A program made the translations under genes and the position numbers. Shown here piece after piece: positions 17,109-23,838 of a DNA stretch of 38,032 nt (within the stretch, counting starts at the first letter, position 1; each line of letters opens with the position of its first letter). Under the pieces are notes generated by a model that did not search any database, was not told the origin of the DNA, and was given only the letters and a program-made list of their open reading frames with translations. Origin of the DNA: a virus. Location: IMG/VR virus record IMGVR_UViG_3300031787_000358, positions 1 through 38,032 of that record, one strand, 5' to 3'.

Positions 17109-17173
17109 CCGGGCGGCGGGTTGAGGCGGCGTAGGGTCATCCTTTCCCCCGCGACGCCTCCCCGCTTGCCCGG
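17109..17173. terminator. Bidirectional hairpin between convergent genes
   Basis: CCGGGC (17109-17114) pairs with GCCCGG (17168-17173), CGGG (17117-17120) with CCCG (17161-17164), and GAGGCG (17123-17128) with CGCCTC (17155-17160), giving a long imperfect hairpin. It lies exactly between the + strand gene ending at 17107 and the integrase stop at 17184. It is a plausible two-way terminator. Confidence 0.55.
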
Positions 17174-17183
17174 TTGACATACG

Positions 17184-18092
17184 TTAAGCCGCTGGCCTAT
17201 CGCCTCCCTGCGGCGGCTCGTTCAGGTCTAGCGGCGGGAGGAAGTCCAGCCCCCGGCTCGTCTCTGTGATCCTCGGATCAAGGTAGTGCCCGCGAGTCAT
17301 CGCCGGATCGGCATGGCCAAGGTGGGCGGTGGCGTCCCCTCCGGCAGCCGCGACGTATGAGGCGGACGCCTTGCGGATCGCGTGGAACGCCCTGGATGGC
17401 ACGCCAGCCCGTTTGCACAGCAGACGCATAGACGCATAGTGCGACAGCGGATGGCCCGTCCTGGGCCACACCAGAGCGTCTGGCGAGCGTCTGAACTTCT
17501 CCAGTTCAGCGGCGAGCTCGGCGGTGATCGGGGCCACGAGATCCCGTTCCCGGCCCTTGCGGGTTTCCGCGAGGAACAGCAGCCGACCGTGCGTCGTGTC
17601 CACCTCGCGCCACCGCAGGGCCAGGAGTTCTCCGATGCGGCACCCAGTCTGCCACGCTGTCTGCAGCAGGGTGCTCCACCACCAGGCGGACGGCAGCCCA
17701 GACATGAGCGTGCGGCGTTCCCTAGCCGTCTTCACGAGTTTGCTCATCTCCTCGACCGTGTACGCCGTTGGTGCCCGCTTCACCTTCTTCTGTCGCGGCA
17801 GGCCCGGCCATTCGCCTGGGTGGAGCTTCTTCCGGCAAGCCCAGTTCCAGATCGCCAGCAACTGGCTGCGATCCTTGGCAACCGTATGCGGGCTGACCAC
17901 GCGGCCTCGGCACGGGTTGGTCGCCCGCCACCGCAGGAACTTGGACACCGTCACGTCTTCGAGGTCCGTGACCAGCGGCTCGCGCCCCAGGAACTCCTTG
18001 AACTTGTCGATCGTGTGACCATAGAGCGACACCGACCGATCCGACAGATTCATCAGCAGTGCGTACCTCTCCAGCAACTCGTGCAACGTCAT
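17184..18092 (-). CDS. int: Tyrosine recombinase integrase
   Basis: A 302-residue integrase for site-specific lysogeny. It has an N-terminal SAM-like core-binding domain (residues ~1-95) and a catalytic domain with R152 (TGCRIGE), K179 (TRKGRE), H237 and R240 (FHAIRK), H260 (LGHADPAM) and nucleophile Y270 (HYLDP). AGGGAGGTG precedes the ATG on the - strand. It is the only clear - strand gene and is convergent with the late genes. The length and motifs fit a phage integrase; I see no sign of the extra helix of integron IntI. Confidence 0.95.
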   Translation of the reverse strand: MTLHELLERYALLMNLSDRSVSLYGHTIDKFKEFLGREPLVTDLEDVTVSKFLRWRATNPCRGRVVSPHTVAKDRSQLLAIWNWACRKKLHPGEWPGLPRQKKVKRAPTAYTVEEMSKLVKTARERRTLMSGLPSAWWWSTLLQTAWQTGCRIGELLALRWREVDTTHGRLLFLAETRKGRERDLVAPITAELAAELEKFRRSPDALVWPRTGHPLSHYASMRLLCKRAGVPSRAFHAIRKASASYVAAAGGDATAHLGHADPAMTRGHYLDPRITETSRGLDFLPPLDLNEPPQGGDRPAA

Positions 18093-18164
18093 CTGACACC
18101 TCCCTTTCTGGCCTTAAGCCTACCGAGGTGTACAAGCGTTCAATGGAGCCCTCTCCGCTGAAAC

Positions 18165-18210
18165 TTGCCCCCGGCAGTCGATCCTAAGACGGGTCGGCTC
18201 GCCGGGGCAA
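18165..18210. repeat. Inverted repeat in int promoter region
   Basis: TTGCCCCCGGC (18165-18175) and GCCGGGGCAA (18201-18210) are reverse complements except for one extra C, separated by 25 nt. Possible integrase/excisionase arm sites or a regulator operator. Confidence 0.5.
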
Positions 18211-18236
18211 ACGGCAGGATTGAAAGTGCGGGCGGT

Positions 18237-18264
18237 TTGACTGTTGCGGCTCCGCCACTACGAT
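18237..18264 (+). promoter_or_regulatory. Sigma70-like promoter, leaderless regulator
   Basis: TTGACT (18237-18242), a 16-nt spacer and TACGAT (18259-18264). The predicted start of transcription falls at or next to the ATG at 18271, so the mRNA may be leaderless. The spacer contains the interrupted palindrome GCGG-CT-CCGC (18246-18255), a candidate operator. Confidence 0.6.
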
Positions 18265-18270
18265 TGGGGC

Positions 18271-18555
18271 ATGATTGCAATGGCGGTTCAAGACGATTGG
18301 ATTTCGGTCTCCAGGGCCGCCGAGATCGCGGACTGCTCTGAGCAGTTCATCCGACGAGAGCTCCACGAGCACCTGCCACGTGACGCCAACGGCAAACCCA
18401 CGGCAGACCGAACTAGCGGCGGCCGCCTCGACGGCTGGCTCGTCAACGGGCGAGCCTGGAGCGTGAGCCGTGTGTCGGCGGAAGCCCTAAAGGTCACTCT
18501 GTCCAGCCGAGCTGGCCGGCGGAAGCGTGCCGCCAAGAAGCGGAAGTCCCGCTAA
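18271..18555 (+). CDS. Excisionase-like HTH DNA-binding protein
   Basis: A 94-residue basic protein. The first half (DDWISVSRAAEIADCSEQFIRREL) is an excisionase/MerR-type helix-turn-helix; a wing-like region (RLDGWLVNGRAWSVSRVS) and a Lys/Arg-rich tail follow. It is transcribed divergently from the integrase, the normal place for an excisionase or lysogeny regulator. I chose ATG 18271; ATG 18280 is an alternative, and upstream in-frame starts would lie inside the promoter. No ribosome site is evident, consistent with leaderless translation. Confidence 0.75.
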   Translation: MIAMAVQDDWISVSRAAEIADCSEQFIRRELHEHLPRDANGKPTADRTSGGRLDGWLVNGRAWSVSRVSAEALKVTLSSRAGRRKRAAKKRKSR

Positions 18556-18599
18556 TCCCCGGCAAAAACGGGGTCCGAAAAAAATCTTCTCAAGCCCCC

Positions 18600-18627
18600 T
18601 TGCACGAAGTTGCGATACTGCTACTAT
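18600..18627 (+). promoter_or_regulatory. Sigma70-like promoter
   Basis: TTGCAC (18600-18605), a 16-nt spacer and TACTAT (18622-18627), upstream of the 58-residue gene at 18680. The predicted transcript begins around 18633-18635, inside the inverted repeat at 18632-18656. Confidence 0.65.
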
Positions 18628-18631
18628 GTGG

Positions 18632-18656
18632 GCGTCAGGCACATGAGACCTGACGC
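18632..18656 (+). promoter_or_regulatory. Operator-like inverted repeat at transcript start
   Basis: GCGTCAGG (18632-18639) and CCTGACGC (18649-18656) are perfect 8-bp inverted repeats with a 9-nt centre. They overlap the predicted start of transcription. As DNA this suits a dimeric repressor; as RNA it would form a 5' hairpin ahead of the ribosome site at about 18668. Confidence 0.6.
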
Positions 18657-18679
18657 AACGCCAGCCTGGAGGCGAAACG

Positions 18680-18856
18680 ATGAACACTTACCGCAACACC
18701 AACTACACGAAGCGTGACTACGAGACGACCAACCTTGTGGCCTGCGTGGCCGACGTGGCCCCTGGTCCGGCTTGGGAGCTGTGCGACGCAACGATCCTTG
18801 ACGGACTCTCCCAGCTGTGGATGCAAGCCGGAGTCCGGTACTACGGACACCTGTAG
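18680..18856 (+). CDS. 58-residue early/regulatory protein
   Basis: A short gene with a strong ribosome site (GGAGGCG), its own promoter, an operator-like repeat and a terminator right after the stop, so it is a single-gene unit. The product is polar at the N-terminus (NTYRNTNYTKRDYETTN) and helical later, with two Cys and a YYGHL end. No family is recognised. Its control region suggests an early regulator or immunity factor. This is an inference from context. Confidence 0.65.
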   Translation: MNTYRNTNYTKRDYETTNLVACVADVAPGPAWELCDATILDGLSQLWMQAGVRYYGHL

Positions 18857-18870
18857 GAAACCACCCTGCC

Positions 18871-18897
18871 AGCCGGCAACAGGGCCGGCTTGTTTTT
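18871..18897 (+). terminator. Rho-independent terminator
   Basis: AGCCGGC (18871-18877), loop AACAGG, GCCGGCT (18884-18890), then TGTTTTT. It is the clearest intrinsic terminator in the window, 15 bp after the 58-residue gene. The ribosome site of the next small gene (GGAGGG) begins just after it, so read-through would express that gene. Confidence 0.88.
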
Positions 18898-18916
18898 GGC
18901 CAAGGAGGGCCATGTC

Positions 18917-19066
18917 ATGAAACGCCGCTGGAACGCAGCGATGCAGGCTTTGGTTCTGATCCGCATCGGCCAGGAGCTCGGCACGGATTCGCCAGCGGCA
19001 CGCGCGGTGCACGATCTGCTCGAGCTTCTGGCCTCTGTTCCGTGGAAAATTCTTGGTTGCCCATAG
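18917..19066 (+). CDS. 49-residue protein
   Basis: MKRRWNAAMQ at the start is followed by amphipathic helices (ALVLIRIGQELG, ARAVHDLLELLASVPW). GGAGGG lies 7 nt before the ATG. It lies just past the terminator at 18871-18897, so its expression may depend on read-through or antitermination. No family is recognised. A helical early protein or small inhibitor is possible. Confidence 0.5.
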   Translation: MKRRWNAAMQALVLIRIGQELGTDSPAARAVHDLLELLASVPWKILGCP

Positions 19067-19127
19067 TTGCCGTACCGCAACAGGTGCACGCAATTTCCAG
19101 TACCCTCATTTTGTTGGTTGCCCCCGC

Positions 19128-19155
19128 TTGACGACGCGCTGAACACCCGTATAGT
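19128..19155 (+). promoter_or_regulatory. Strong sigma70-like promoter
   Basis: TTGACG (19128-19133), a 16-nt spacer and TATAGT (19150-19155), the best promoter match in the window. It drives the gene at 19183 and probably the whole recombination/replication block. A 10-bp direct repeat TTGGTTGCCC occurs at 19053-19062 and 19114-19123; the second copy abuts the -35 region and may bind a regulator. Confidence 0.75.
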
Positions 19156-19182
19156 TTCGACCCAACCAAAAGGAGAATCGCC

Positions 19183-19455
19183 ATGCACGCTGATCCCCAC
19201 GCCCGTGAGTACCTCGCCGCCGTCGCCGCCATGCCCGAGCACACCGTATCGGGCGGCACGACGCGGCTCATCGACGGGCAGCTGGTCACGACCTACGCGG
19301 TTGGCGACCGCATCCGGTTCATCGAGAAGGGCCAGAAGCTGAACGGAGTCGTGGTGGAGGTGCTGTCCGACGACACGTACCACGTCCGCCGGCACGTGCC
19401 CGATCACGGCAACCTGCACTACGCGGTGACGGCCGACCAGATCACGCCGTTCTGA
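19183..19455 (+). CDS. Early protein with SH3-like segment
   Basis: A 90-residue protein with ribosome site AAAAGGAG. The C-terminal half (YAVGDRIRFIEKGQKLNGVVVEVLSDDTYHVRRH) reads as a small SH3/KOW-like beta barrel. It is the first gene after the best promoter. The function is unknown; such domains bind nucleic acid or proteins. Confidence 0.65.
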   Translation: MHADPHAREYLAAVAAMPEHTVSGGTTRLIDGQLVTTYAVGDRIRFIEKGQKLNGVVVEVLSDDTYHVRRHVPDHGNLHYAVTADQITPF

Positions 19456-19589
19456 ACGAAGCAAAGGACCGTCGCCTGGTGGAACCAGACGGCGGAAGGA
19501 GCCCGGTGGAACCGGGGCAGCAAGGACGCACGAACCACCCGCAACGCAGGACGCCGAGCGGGATTTTCACAACGCAGAAAGGACGCGAG

Positions 19590-20450
19590 ATGAGCACGGA
19601 AATCAGCACACAACGGGCAGGCGGACTTGCCCTCCAGACGTTTGACGATGCTTTCAAGTTTGCTCGCATGGTTTCGGCCAGCGAGTTCGCCCCGAAGGAC
19701 TTCAGGGGCAAGCCCGAGTCGTGCATGCTGGCGATCCAGCACGGCAGCGAAGTCGGCCTGTCGCCGATGCAATCGCTGCAGTCGATTGCCGTGATCAACG
19801 GTCGCCCGACGATCTGGGGCGATGCCGCTCTGGCCCTGGTGCAGAGCAGCCCGGTCTGCGAGTACGTCCGCGAGTACACGGAAGGCGAAGGCGACGGCCT
19901 GGTGGCCGTCTGCGAAGCCAAGCGGCGTGGCTACCCGGCCCCGACCGTCGTGCGGTTCTCGGTGGCCGACGCGAAGAAGGCCGGGCTGTGGGGCAAGACC
20001 GGCCCGTGGCAGCAGTACCCAGCCCGCATGATGACGCTGCGAGCCCGAGGCTTCGCCCTGCGTAACGCCTTCGCAGACGCTCTGCGTGGGCTCATAACGG
20101 CCGAGGAAGCGCAGGACTACCCGACGCCTGCCACGGCCCCTGAGCCGGCACGCGAGCCCGTGGTCGTTCGGCCGAAGTTCGACGCCACGGCGCCGGCTCC
20201 AGCCGCGAAGGCGACCGAGGAAGACCTGCAGAAAAGCCGCCTCTCGGTCAATCGCACTAGCGACCTGGCGGTGCTCAAGGTGATGCGGTCGAAGGTGGAC
20301 GAACGGCTGAAGTCGGGCTTCTACACGCCCGCCCAGGCAGACGAACTGCTGAACCTCATCGCCGGCAAGATCGAGTTCCTCACCATCGAGCCCGAGGACA
20401 GCGGCACCGACTTCGCCCACGAGGCGGCCGAGCATGAGGTGCAAGCATGA
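19590..20450 (+). CDS. recT: RecT-family annealing protein
   Basis: A 286-residue RecT-like single-strand annealing protein, used in phage recombination and concatemer formation. Characteristic segments are LALQTFDDAFKFARMV, SCMLAIQHGSEVGLSPMQSLQSIAVINGRPTIWGDAALALV, and MMTLRARGFALRNAFADALRGLITAEEAQD. The C-terminus is a lower-complexity linker plus a short helical domain. ATG 19590 has AAAGGA upstream; a longer frame from 19479 has none. No recE-type exonuclease is adjacent; the nuclease at 23835 is the nearest candidate partner. Confidence 0.88.
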   Translation: MSTEISTQRAGGLALQTFDDAFKFARMVSASEFAPKDFRGKPESCMLAIQHGSEVGLSPMQSLQSIAVINGRPTIWGDAALALVQSSPVCEYVREYTEGEGDGLVAVCEAKRRGYPAPTVVRFSVADAKKAGLWGKTGPWQQYPARMMTLRARGFALRNAFADALRGLITAEEAQDYPTPATAPEPAREPVVVRPKFDATAPAPAAKATEEDLQKSRLSVNRTSDLAVLKVMRSKVDERLKSGFYTPAQADELLNLIAGKIEFLTIEPEDSGTDFAHEAAEHEVQA

Positions 20451-20728
20451 ACTGGGTCATTCGCCAACACGGCACCGCGATCGGCGTCGGCTCCGCAGCC
20501 GACATCGTCGTGGGCCGACTGGAGTACCTCGTTGAGAAGCAGCCCGCCAACCCGCGACGGTTGCTTGCGGAAGCCTTGGACTACGCCCGCGCCTTGCGTG
20601 GATGGGTCAAGGAGAACCAGCCGCCGTTCACGATTCGCGGACTTGTGACTGGCGAGCAGCAGCACGGCGTGGATACACGGAACGGCGTAAGGCCAGGAGG
20701 AAAGCCGGGGCCAATGAGCGACGGGTGA
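20447..20728 (+). CDS. Small early protein
   Basis: A 93-residue product, ATGA-coupled to recT. It has a helical middle (ADIVVGRLEYLVEKQPANPRRLLAEALDYARALRGWV) and a disordered Gly/Pro-rich end. The family is not recognised. Coupling suggests a role with the annealing protein. Confidence 0.55.
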   Translation: MNWVIRQHGTAIGVGSAADIVVGRLEYLVEKQPANPRRLLAEALDYARALRGWVKENQPPFTIRGLVTGEQQHGVDTRNGVRPGGKPGPMSDG

Positions 20729-20881
20729 CACAGAGGCACGCCATTGCCCCAGCGGCTGCATCGGGCCGCATTGGTCGCCAAGCGGTGAGTGGCGAGTAAC
20801 GACCGCAGTCGCTGCGTCACCTCCCGACGTGAGGCGACCGCGCCGGGCGTAACCCGGCAAATACACCACGGAAGGAATGAC
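20729..20881 (+). other. Intergenic stretch with small hairpin
   Basis: About 150 bp without a convincing gene. GCCGGG (20842-20847) and CCCGGC (20853-20858) form a 6-bp hairpin with a CGTAA loop, 24 bp before the next start codon. No T-run follows. It may be an mRNA-stability or translational element. Confidence 0.35.
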
Positions 20882-20986
20882 ATGAAACGCATTTGCAACC
20901 GCTGCAACACCAAGCGAAGCCCGCGAGTGACGCGGTGTTTGAAGTGTGGCAGCCCAGAGTTTCGCACTGAAGGGGAGAAGAAATGA
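20882..20986 (+). CDS. 34-residue zinc-ribbon protein
   Basis: A tiny protein with CNRC (5-8) and CLKC (19-22), a classical four-cysteine zinc ribbon, and a charged tail. The ATG follows GGAAGGA at good spacing, and the stop overlaps the helicase start (ATGA). It may be a DNA- or protein-binding accessory of the helicase. Confidence 0.6.
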   Translation: MKRICNRCNTKRSPRVTRCLKCGSPEFRTEGEKK

Positions 20987-22365
20987 TTGCAGTATCTGGC
21001 CGATATGCGGCGTTCCTTGAATCGAAGCAGCAACTCGACGGCGACCACGGGTTCACGCCAGAGTTCCTGCCTGGCTGGCTCTTCGACTACCAGCGGCACC
21101 TCATCGAGTGGGCTTGCCGCAAGGGTCGCTCGGCGATCTTCGCCGACTGCGGCATGGGTAAGACGCCAATGCAGTTGGTGTGGGCTGAGAACATCCGCCA
21201 GCAAACAGGCAAGCCGGTGCTGATCGCGACCCCTCTCGCTGTCAGTTACCAAACAGTCGAAGAGGCGAAGCGGTTCGGTATCGACGCGGTGCGGTCGAGT
21301 GGCGGCAAGCCGGAAGCCGGCATCGTGGTCACGAACTACGAACGGCTGCACAACTTCGCCCAGGGCGATTACGGCGGGATGGTCTGCGACGAGTCGAGCA
21401 TCCTTAAGAACTTCGACGGCTCAACAAAGGCTCTCGTCACCGAGTTCATGCGTCTGATTCCGTATCGGCTGCTGTGCACTGCAACGGCCGCCCCAAACGA
21501 CTACCACGAACTTGGTACGTCCAGCGAAGCCTTGGGCTATCTCGGCTATCAAGACATGCTCTCGCGGTTTTTCAAAGAGGATGTCATCAAGGACTACCTC
21601 GGCTGGGGCCGCAAAAGCTATCGCTTTCGCGGGCACGCCGAGGAACCATTCTGGCGGTGGGTTTGCTCGTGGGCGAGGGCGTGCCGCAAGCCGAGCGACC
21701 TCGGATTCGATGACGGAAAACTCGTCTTGCCGCCGCTCCGCGAACACGAGCACGTCGTGCATAGCAGCAAGACGCGGGCCGGGATGCTTTTCTCACTGCC
21801 GGCCGACACCCTGCAAGAGCAGCGCGAGGAGCGGCGAATCACGCTCGAGGACCGCTGCGAGGCGGCGGCTGGACTCGTGGCATCACATTCCGGTTCGTCA
21901 GTTGTGTGGTGCCATCTGAATGACGAAGCCGACCTGCTGGAGAGGGTCATTCCAGACTGCCGGCAAGTAAGCGGGTCGCAGAGCGAAGGCGAGAAAGAGG
22001 AGCTCTTGCTTGCGTTTCAGTCGGGACAGCTGAAGCGGCTGGTTACCAAGCCGAAGATCGGTTGTTTCGGGTTGAACTGGCAGCACTGCCACAACGTCGT
22101 GACGTTCGCCTCTCACTCATGGGAGCAGTACTACCAGGCCGTGCGGCGGTGCTGGCGATTCGGTCAGACGCAGCCCGTAGATGTGCATGTCATCGCCACT
22201 GAGGGCGAAGTAGGTGTGCTCGCGAATCTGCGACGCAAGGCCAACGCCGCCGACCGCATGTTTGAGTCACTTGTTCGGCACATGGGTAATGCCATGGCCG
22301 TTGATCATCGAAGGACGTTTCCCCACAACGAAAGGATTCCGTCATGGCTGTCAGCGACCAAGTAA
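20983..22365 (+). CDS. SNF2-like superfamily 2 helicase
   Basis: A 460-residue DNA-dependent ATPase. Motif I is CGMGKT (56-61), motif Ia IATPLAVSY, motif II DESS (136-139), motif III LCTATAAPND, motif V KIGCFGLNWQHC, and motif VI QYYQAVRRCWRFGQTQ. This set is SNF2-like and short, without extra domains. It overlaps the methyltransferase gene by 22 bp, so the two are co-translated. It may unwind or remodel DNA in replication or recombination. Confidence 0.88.
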   Translation: MIAVSGRYAAFLESKQQLDGDHGFTPEFLPGWLFDYQRHLIEWACRKGRSAIFADCGMGKTPMQLVWAENIRQQTGKPVLIATPLAVSYQTVEEAKRFGIDAVRSSGGKPEAGIVVTNYERLHNFAQGDYGGMVCDESSILKNFDGSTKALVTEFMRLIPYRLLCTATAAPNDYHELGTSSEALGYLGYQDMLSRFFKEDVIKDYLGWGRKSYRFRGHAEEPFWRWVCSWARACRKPSDLGFDDGKLVLPPLREHEHVVHSSKTRAGMLFSLPADTLQEQREERRITLEDRCEAAAGLVASHSGSSVVWCHLNDEADLLERVIPDCRQVSGSQSEGEKEELLLAFQSGQLKRLVTKPKIGCFGLNWQHCHNVVTFASHSWEQYYQAVRRCWRFGQTQPVDVHVIATEGEVGVLANLRRKANAADRMFESLVRHMGNAMAVDHRRTFPHNERIPSWLSATK

Positions 22366-23327
22366 TCACAAACGAGTACGCGATTTACAACGGCGACTGC
22401 TGCGAGGTTCTCCAGAGCATCCCAGACGAGTCGGTACACCTCTCGATCTACTCGCCGCCGTTTGCGGCGGATGGGGCTGGGTGCCTGTACCACTACTCCA
22501 GTTCGGAGCGTGACTTGTCGAACTGCCGCAGTCACCAGGAGTTCTTCGACCACTATGCCTTCGTGGTGGGCGAGATCCACCGGGTGACGATGCCTGGCCG
22601 GCTGTCTGCCGTGCATTGCATGGACATTCCCAGGAAGACATCGCCTGGAGGGCTGGTCGATTTCCCGGGCGAAATCATCCGACTGCATGAGTCGCTCGGC
22701 TGGCGGTTCTGGTGCCGGCACTTTATCTGGAAGGAGCCGCTCGGTGTCCGCAATCGCACGATGGCGAAGGGGCTCGCCCACAAGCAAGTTGTGACCGACG
22801 CGAGCCTGTGCGACGTTGCATCTGCGGATTGCCTGTTGCTTTTCCGCAAGGAAGGGGAGAACCAGGTGCCGGTCGCGAACCCGAACGGGCTGCTGGAGTA
22901 CGCGGGCGAGCGTGAGATCCCGGCCGAGTTGCTTACCTATCGCGGGCACAAGGGCAAGCAGATCGAGAACCGCTATTCACACTGGATCTGGCGGCAGTAC
23001 GCATCGGCTTTCTGGGATGACATACGAATCGAGCGGACGCTGCCCTACAAGCAGGCCCGCGAGGACGATGACGAGCGGCACATGCACCCGCTGCAACTCG
23101 ACGTGATCGAGCGGATCGTGCATCTGCGGAGCCTGCCCGGCGAGACGGTGCTCACACCTTTTATGGGCGTTGGCAGCGAGGCGTACGGGGCTGTGCTCAA
23201 CGGTCGCAAAGCGATCGGGGTGGAGCTGAAGCCGGCGTACTACAGACAGGCTGTAAAGAACATGGAAGAGGCGGCCCGCGGCCGGAAGGCCGAGGCGACC
23301 CTCTTCGACGCGGAGGCCGTGGCATGA
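22344..23327 (+). CDS. DNA methyltransferase (beta class, probably N4-C)
   Basis: A 327-residue methyltransferase with the catalytic motif SPPF (37-40) first and the AdoMet-binding region last (TPFMGVGSEA, then GRKAIGVEL, from about 268), the order of beta-class enzymes. SPP(F/Y/W) favours N4-cytosine, although N6-adenine cannot be excluded. The usual motif I D/N-PFxGxG is TPFMGVG here. No restriction enzyme is adjacent, so self-protection against host restriction is likely. Confidence 0.85.
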   Translation: MAVSDQVITNEYAIYNGDCCEVLQSIPDESVHLSIYSPPFAADGAGCLYHYSSSERDLSNCRSHQEFFDHYAFVVGEIHRVTMPGRLSAVHCMDIPRKTSPGGLVDFPGEIIRLHESLGWRFWCRHFIWKEPLGVRNRTMAKGLAHKQVVTDASLCDVASADCLLLFRKEGENQVPVANPNGLLEYAGEREIPAELLTYRGHKGKQIENRYSHWIWRQYASAFWDDIRIERTLPYKQAREDDDERHMHPLQLDVIERIVHLRSLPGETVLTPFMGVGSEAYGAVLNGRKAIGVELKPAYYRQAVKNMEEAARGRKAEATLFDAEAVA

Positions 23328-23644
23328 GCGTCTTCCTCGACTCCAAGTGCGATCTTCCGCTGTTCACGCAGCGAGCCCCGAGCGTCAACGGCTCGATCAC
23401 ATCGGCCAAGGCGGCCGACTCGCTCGGGCCGGCGACGCTGAACGCGATGCAACGGCGTGTGCTCGAGCTGCTCGCGGCGACGCCGGACGGGCTCACTGAC
23501 GAAGAACAGCAGCGGCTGCTTGGGATGAACCCGTCCACGCAGCGGCCACGGCGGATCGAACTTGCACGGCGTGGTCTTGTGGTTGAGGCCGGGACCAGGC
23601 GGACGGCGAGCGGACGGATGGCCACTGTGTGGAGGGTTGCGTGA
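23324..23644 (+). CDS. Winged-helix DNA-binding protein
   Basis: A 106-residue product with an N-terminal linker and a winged helix: NAMQRRVLELLAATPDGLTDEEQQRLLGM, then STQRPRRIELARRGLVVEAG and TVWRV. Such small wHTH proteins recur in phage replication blocks. It is ATGA-coupled to the methyltransferase. It may regulate the early operon. Confidence 0.7.
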   Translation: MSVFLDSKCDLPLFTQRAPSVNGSITSAKAADSLGPATLNAMQRRVLELLAATPDGLTDEEQQRLLGMNPSTQRPRRIELARRGLVVEAGTRRTASGRMATVWRVA

Positions 23645-23838
23645 TGGCGAAGCCGCAGTGGCTGCAGGACAAGGAACGCGACGACCTGGCGGAGCGCAAG
23701 GCCAAGTACGAGCAGACGCGAGATCTCGATTTGGAGGAGTGCGTCATCGCCTACTGCAACTGGCGAACTGACGGGCACCAAGGCTCGTTCGATTTGTTCA
23801 AACGCGATTGGTACGCGCGACGCGGGAAGGCCATATGA
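23644..23838 (+). CDS. Small hypothetical protein
   Basis: A 64-residue charged helical protein (WLQDKERDDLAERKAKYEQTRDLDLEE) with a Trp/Arg-rich end. Its start codon overlaps the preceding stop by one base, and its own stop overlaps the next start (ATGA). No family is recognised. Confidence 0.6.
   Translation: MAKPQWLQDKERDDLAERKAKYEQTRDLDLEECVIAYCNWRTDGHQGSFDLFKRDWYARRGKAI

Larger units (their letters stand above)
18093..18270. other. Divergent int / regulator intergenic region
   Basis: These 178 bp lie between the integrase and the divergent HTH gene. They hold an inverted repeat (18165-18175 with 18201-18210), a forward promoter (18237-18264) and a possible weak reverse promoter (TTGCCC and TAGGAT, 18-nt spacer, on the - strand around 18180-18210). 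The attachment site may lie here or in 17108-17183. I found no tRNA-like segment to mark it. Confidence 0.5.

Noticed and set aside
17184-18092. Integrase as the integron integrase (IntI) for the cassettes
   Set aside because: Catalytic motifs are those of a general tyrosine recombinase and I see no room for the IntI-specific extra helix near the second active-site block; it also lies 10 kb from the array next to a phage-type regulator.
18093-18270. tRNA fragment marking attP
   Set aside because: I looked for T-loop and acceptor-stem patterns on both strands and found none; the attachment site stays unassigned.
18557-18573. Hairpin CCCCG/CGGGG after the HTH gene as terminator
   Set aside because: Five-base stem is followed by TCCG and A-run, not a T-run, on the + strand; nor does it fit on the - strand.
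20602-20799. 65-codon + strand frame overlapping the gene at 20447
   Set aside because: No ribosome site, Arg/Ala-rich composition and mostly overlapping a coupled gene; likely a shadow.
20842-20858. Hairpin as a riboswitch
   Set aside because: A single 6-bp hairpin without further conserved pairing or a terminator partner is too little for a riboswitch call.
20983-23327. Helicase plus methyltransferase as a DISARM-type defence system
   Set aside because: Only two components are present; the drmB/DUF1998 and PLD-type partners are missing and the genes are embedded in a phage replication operon.
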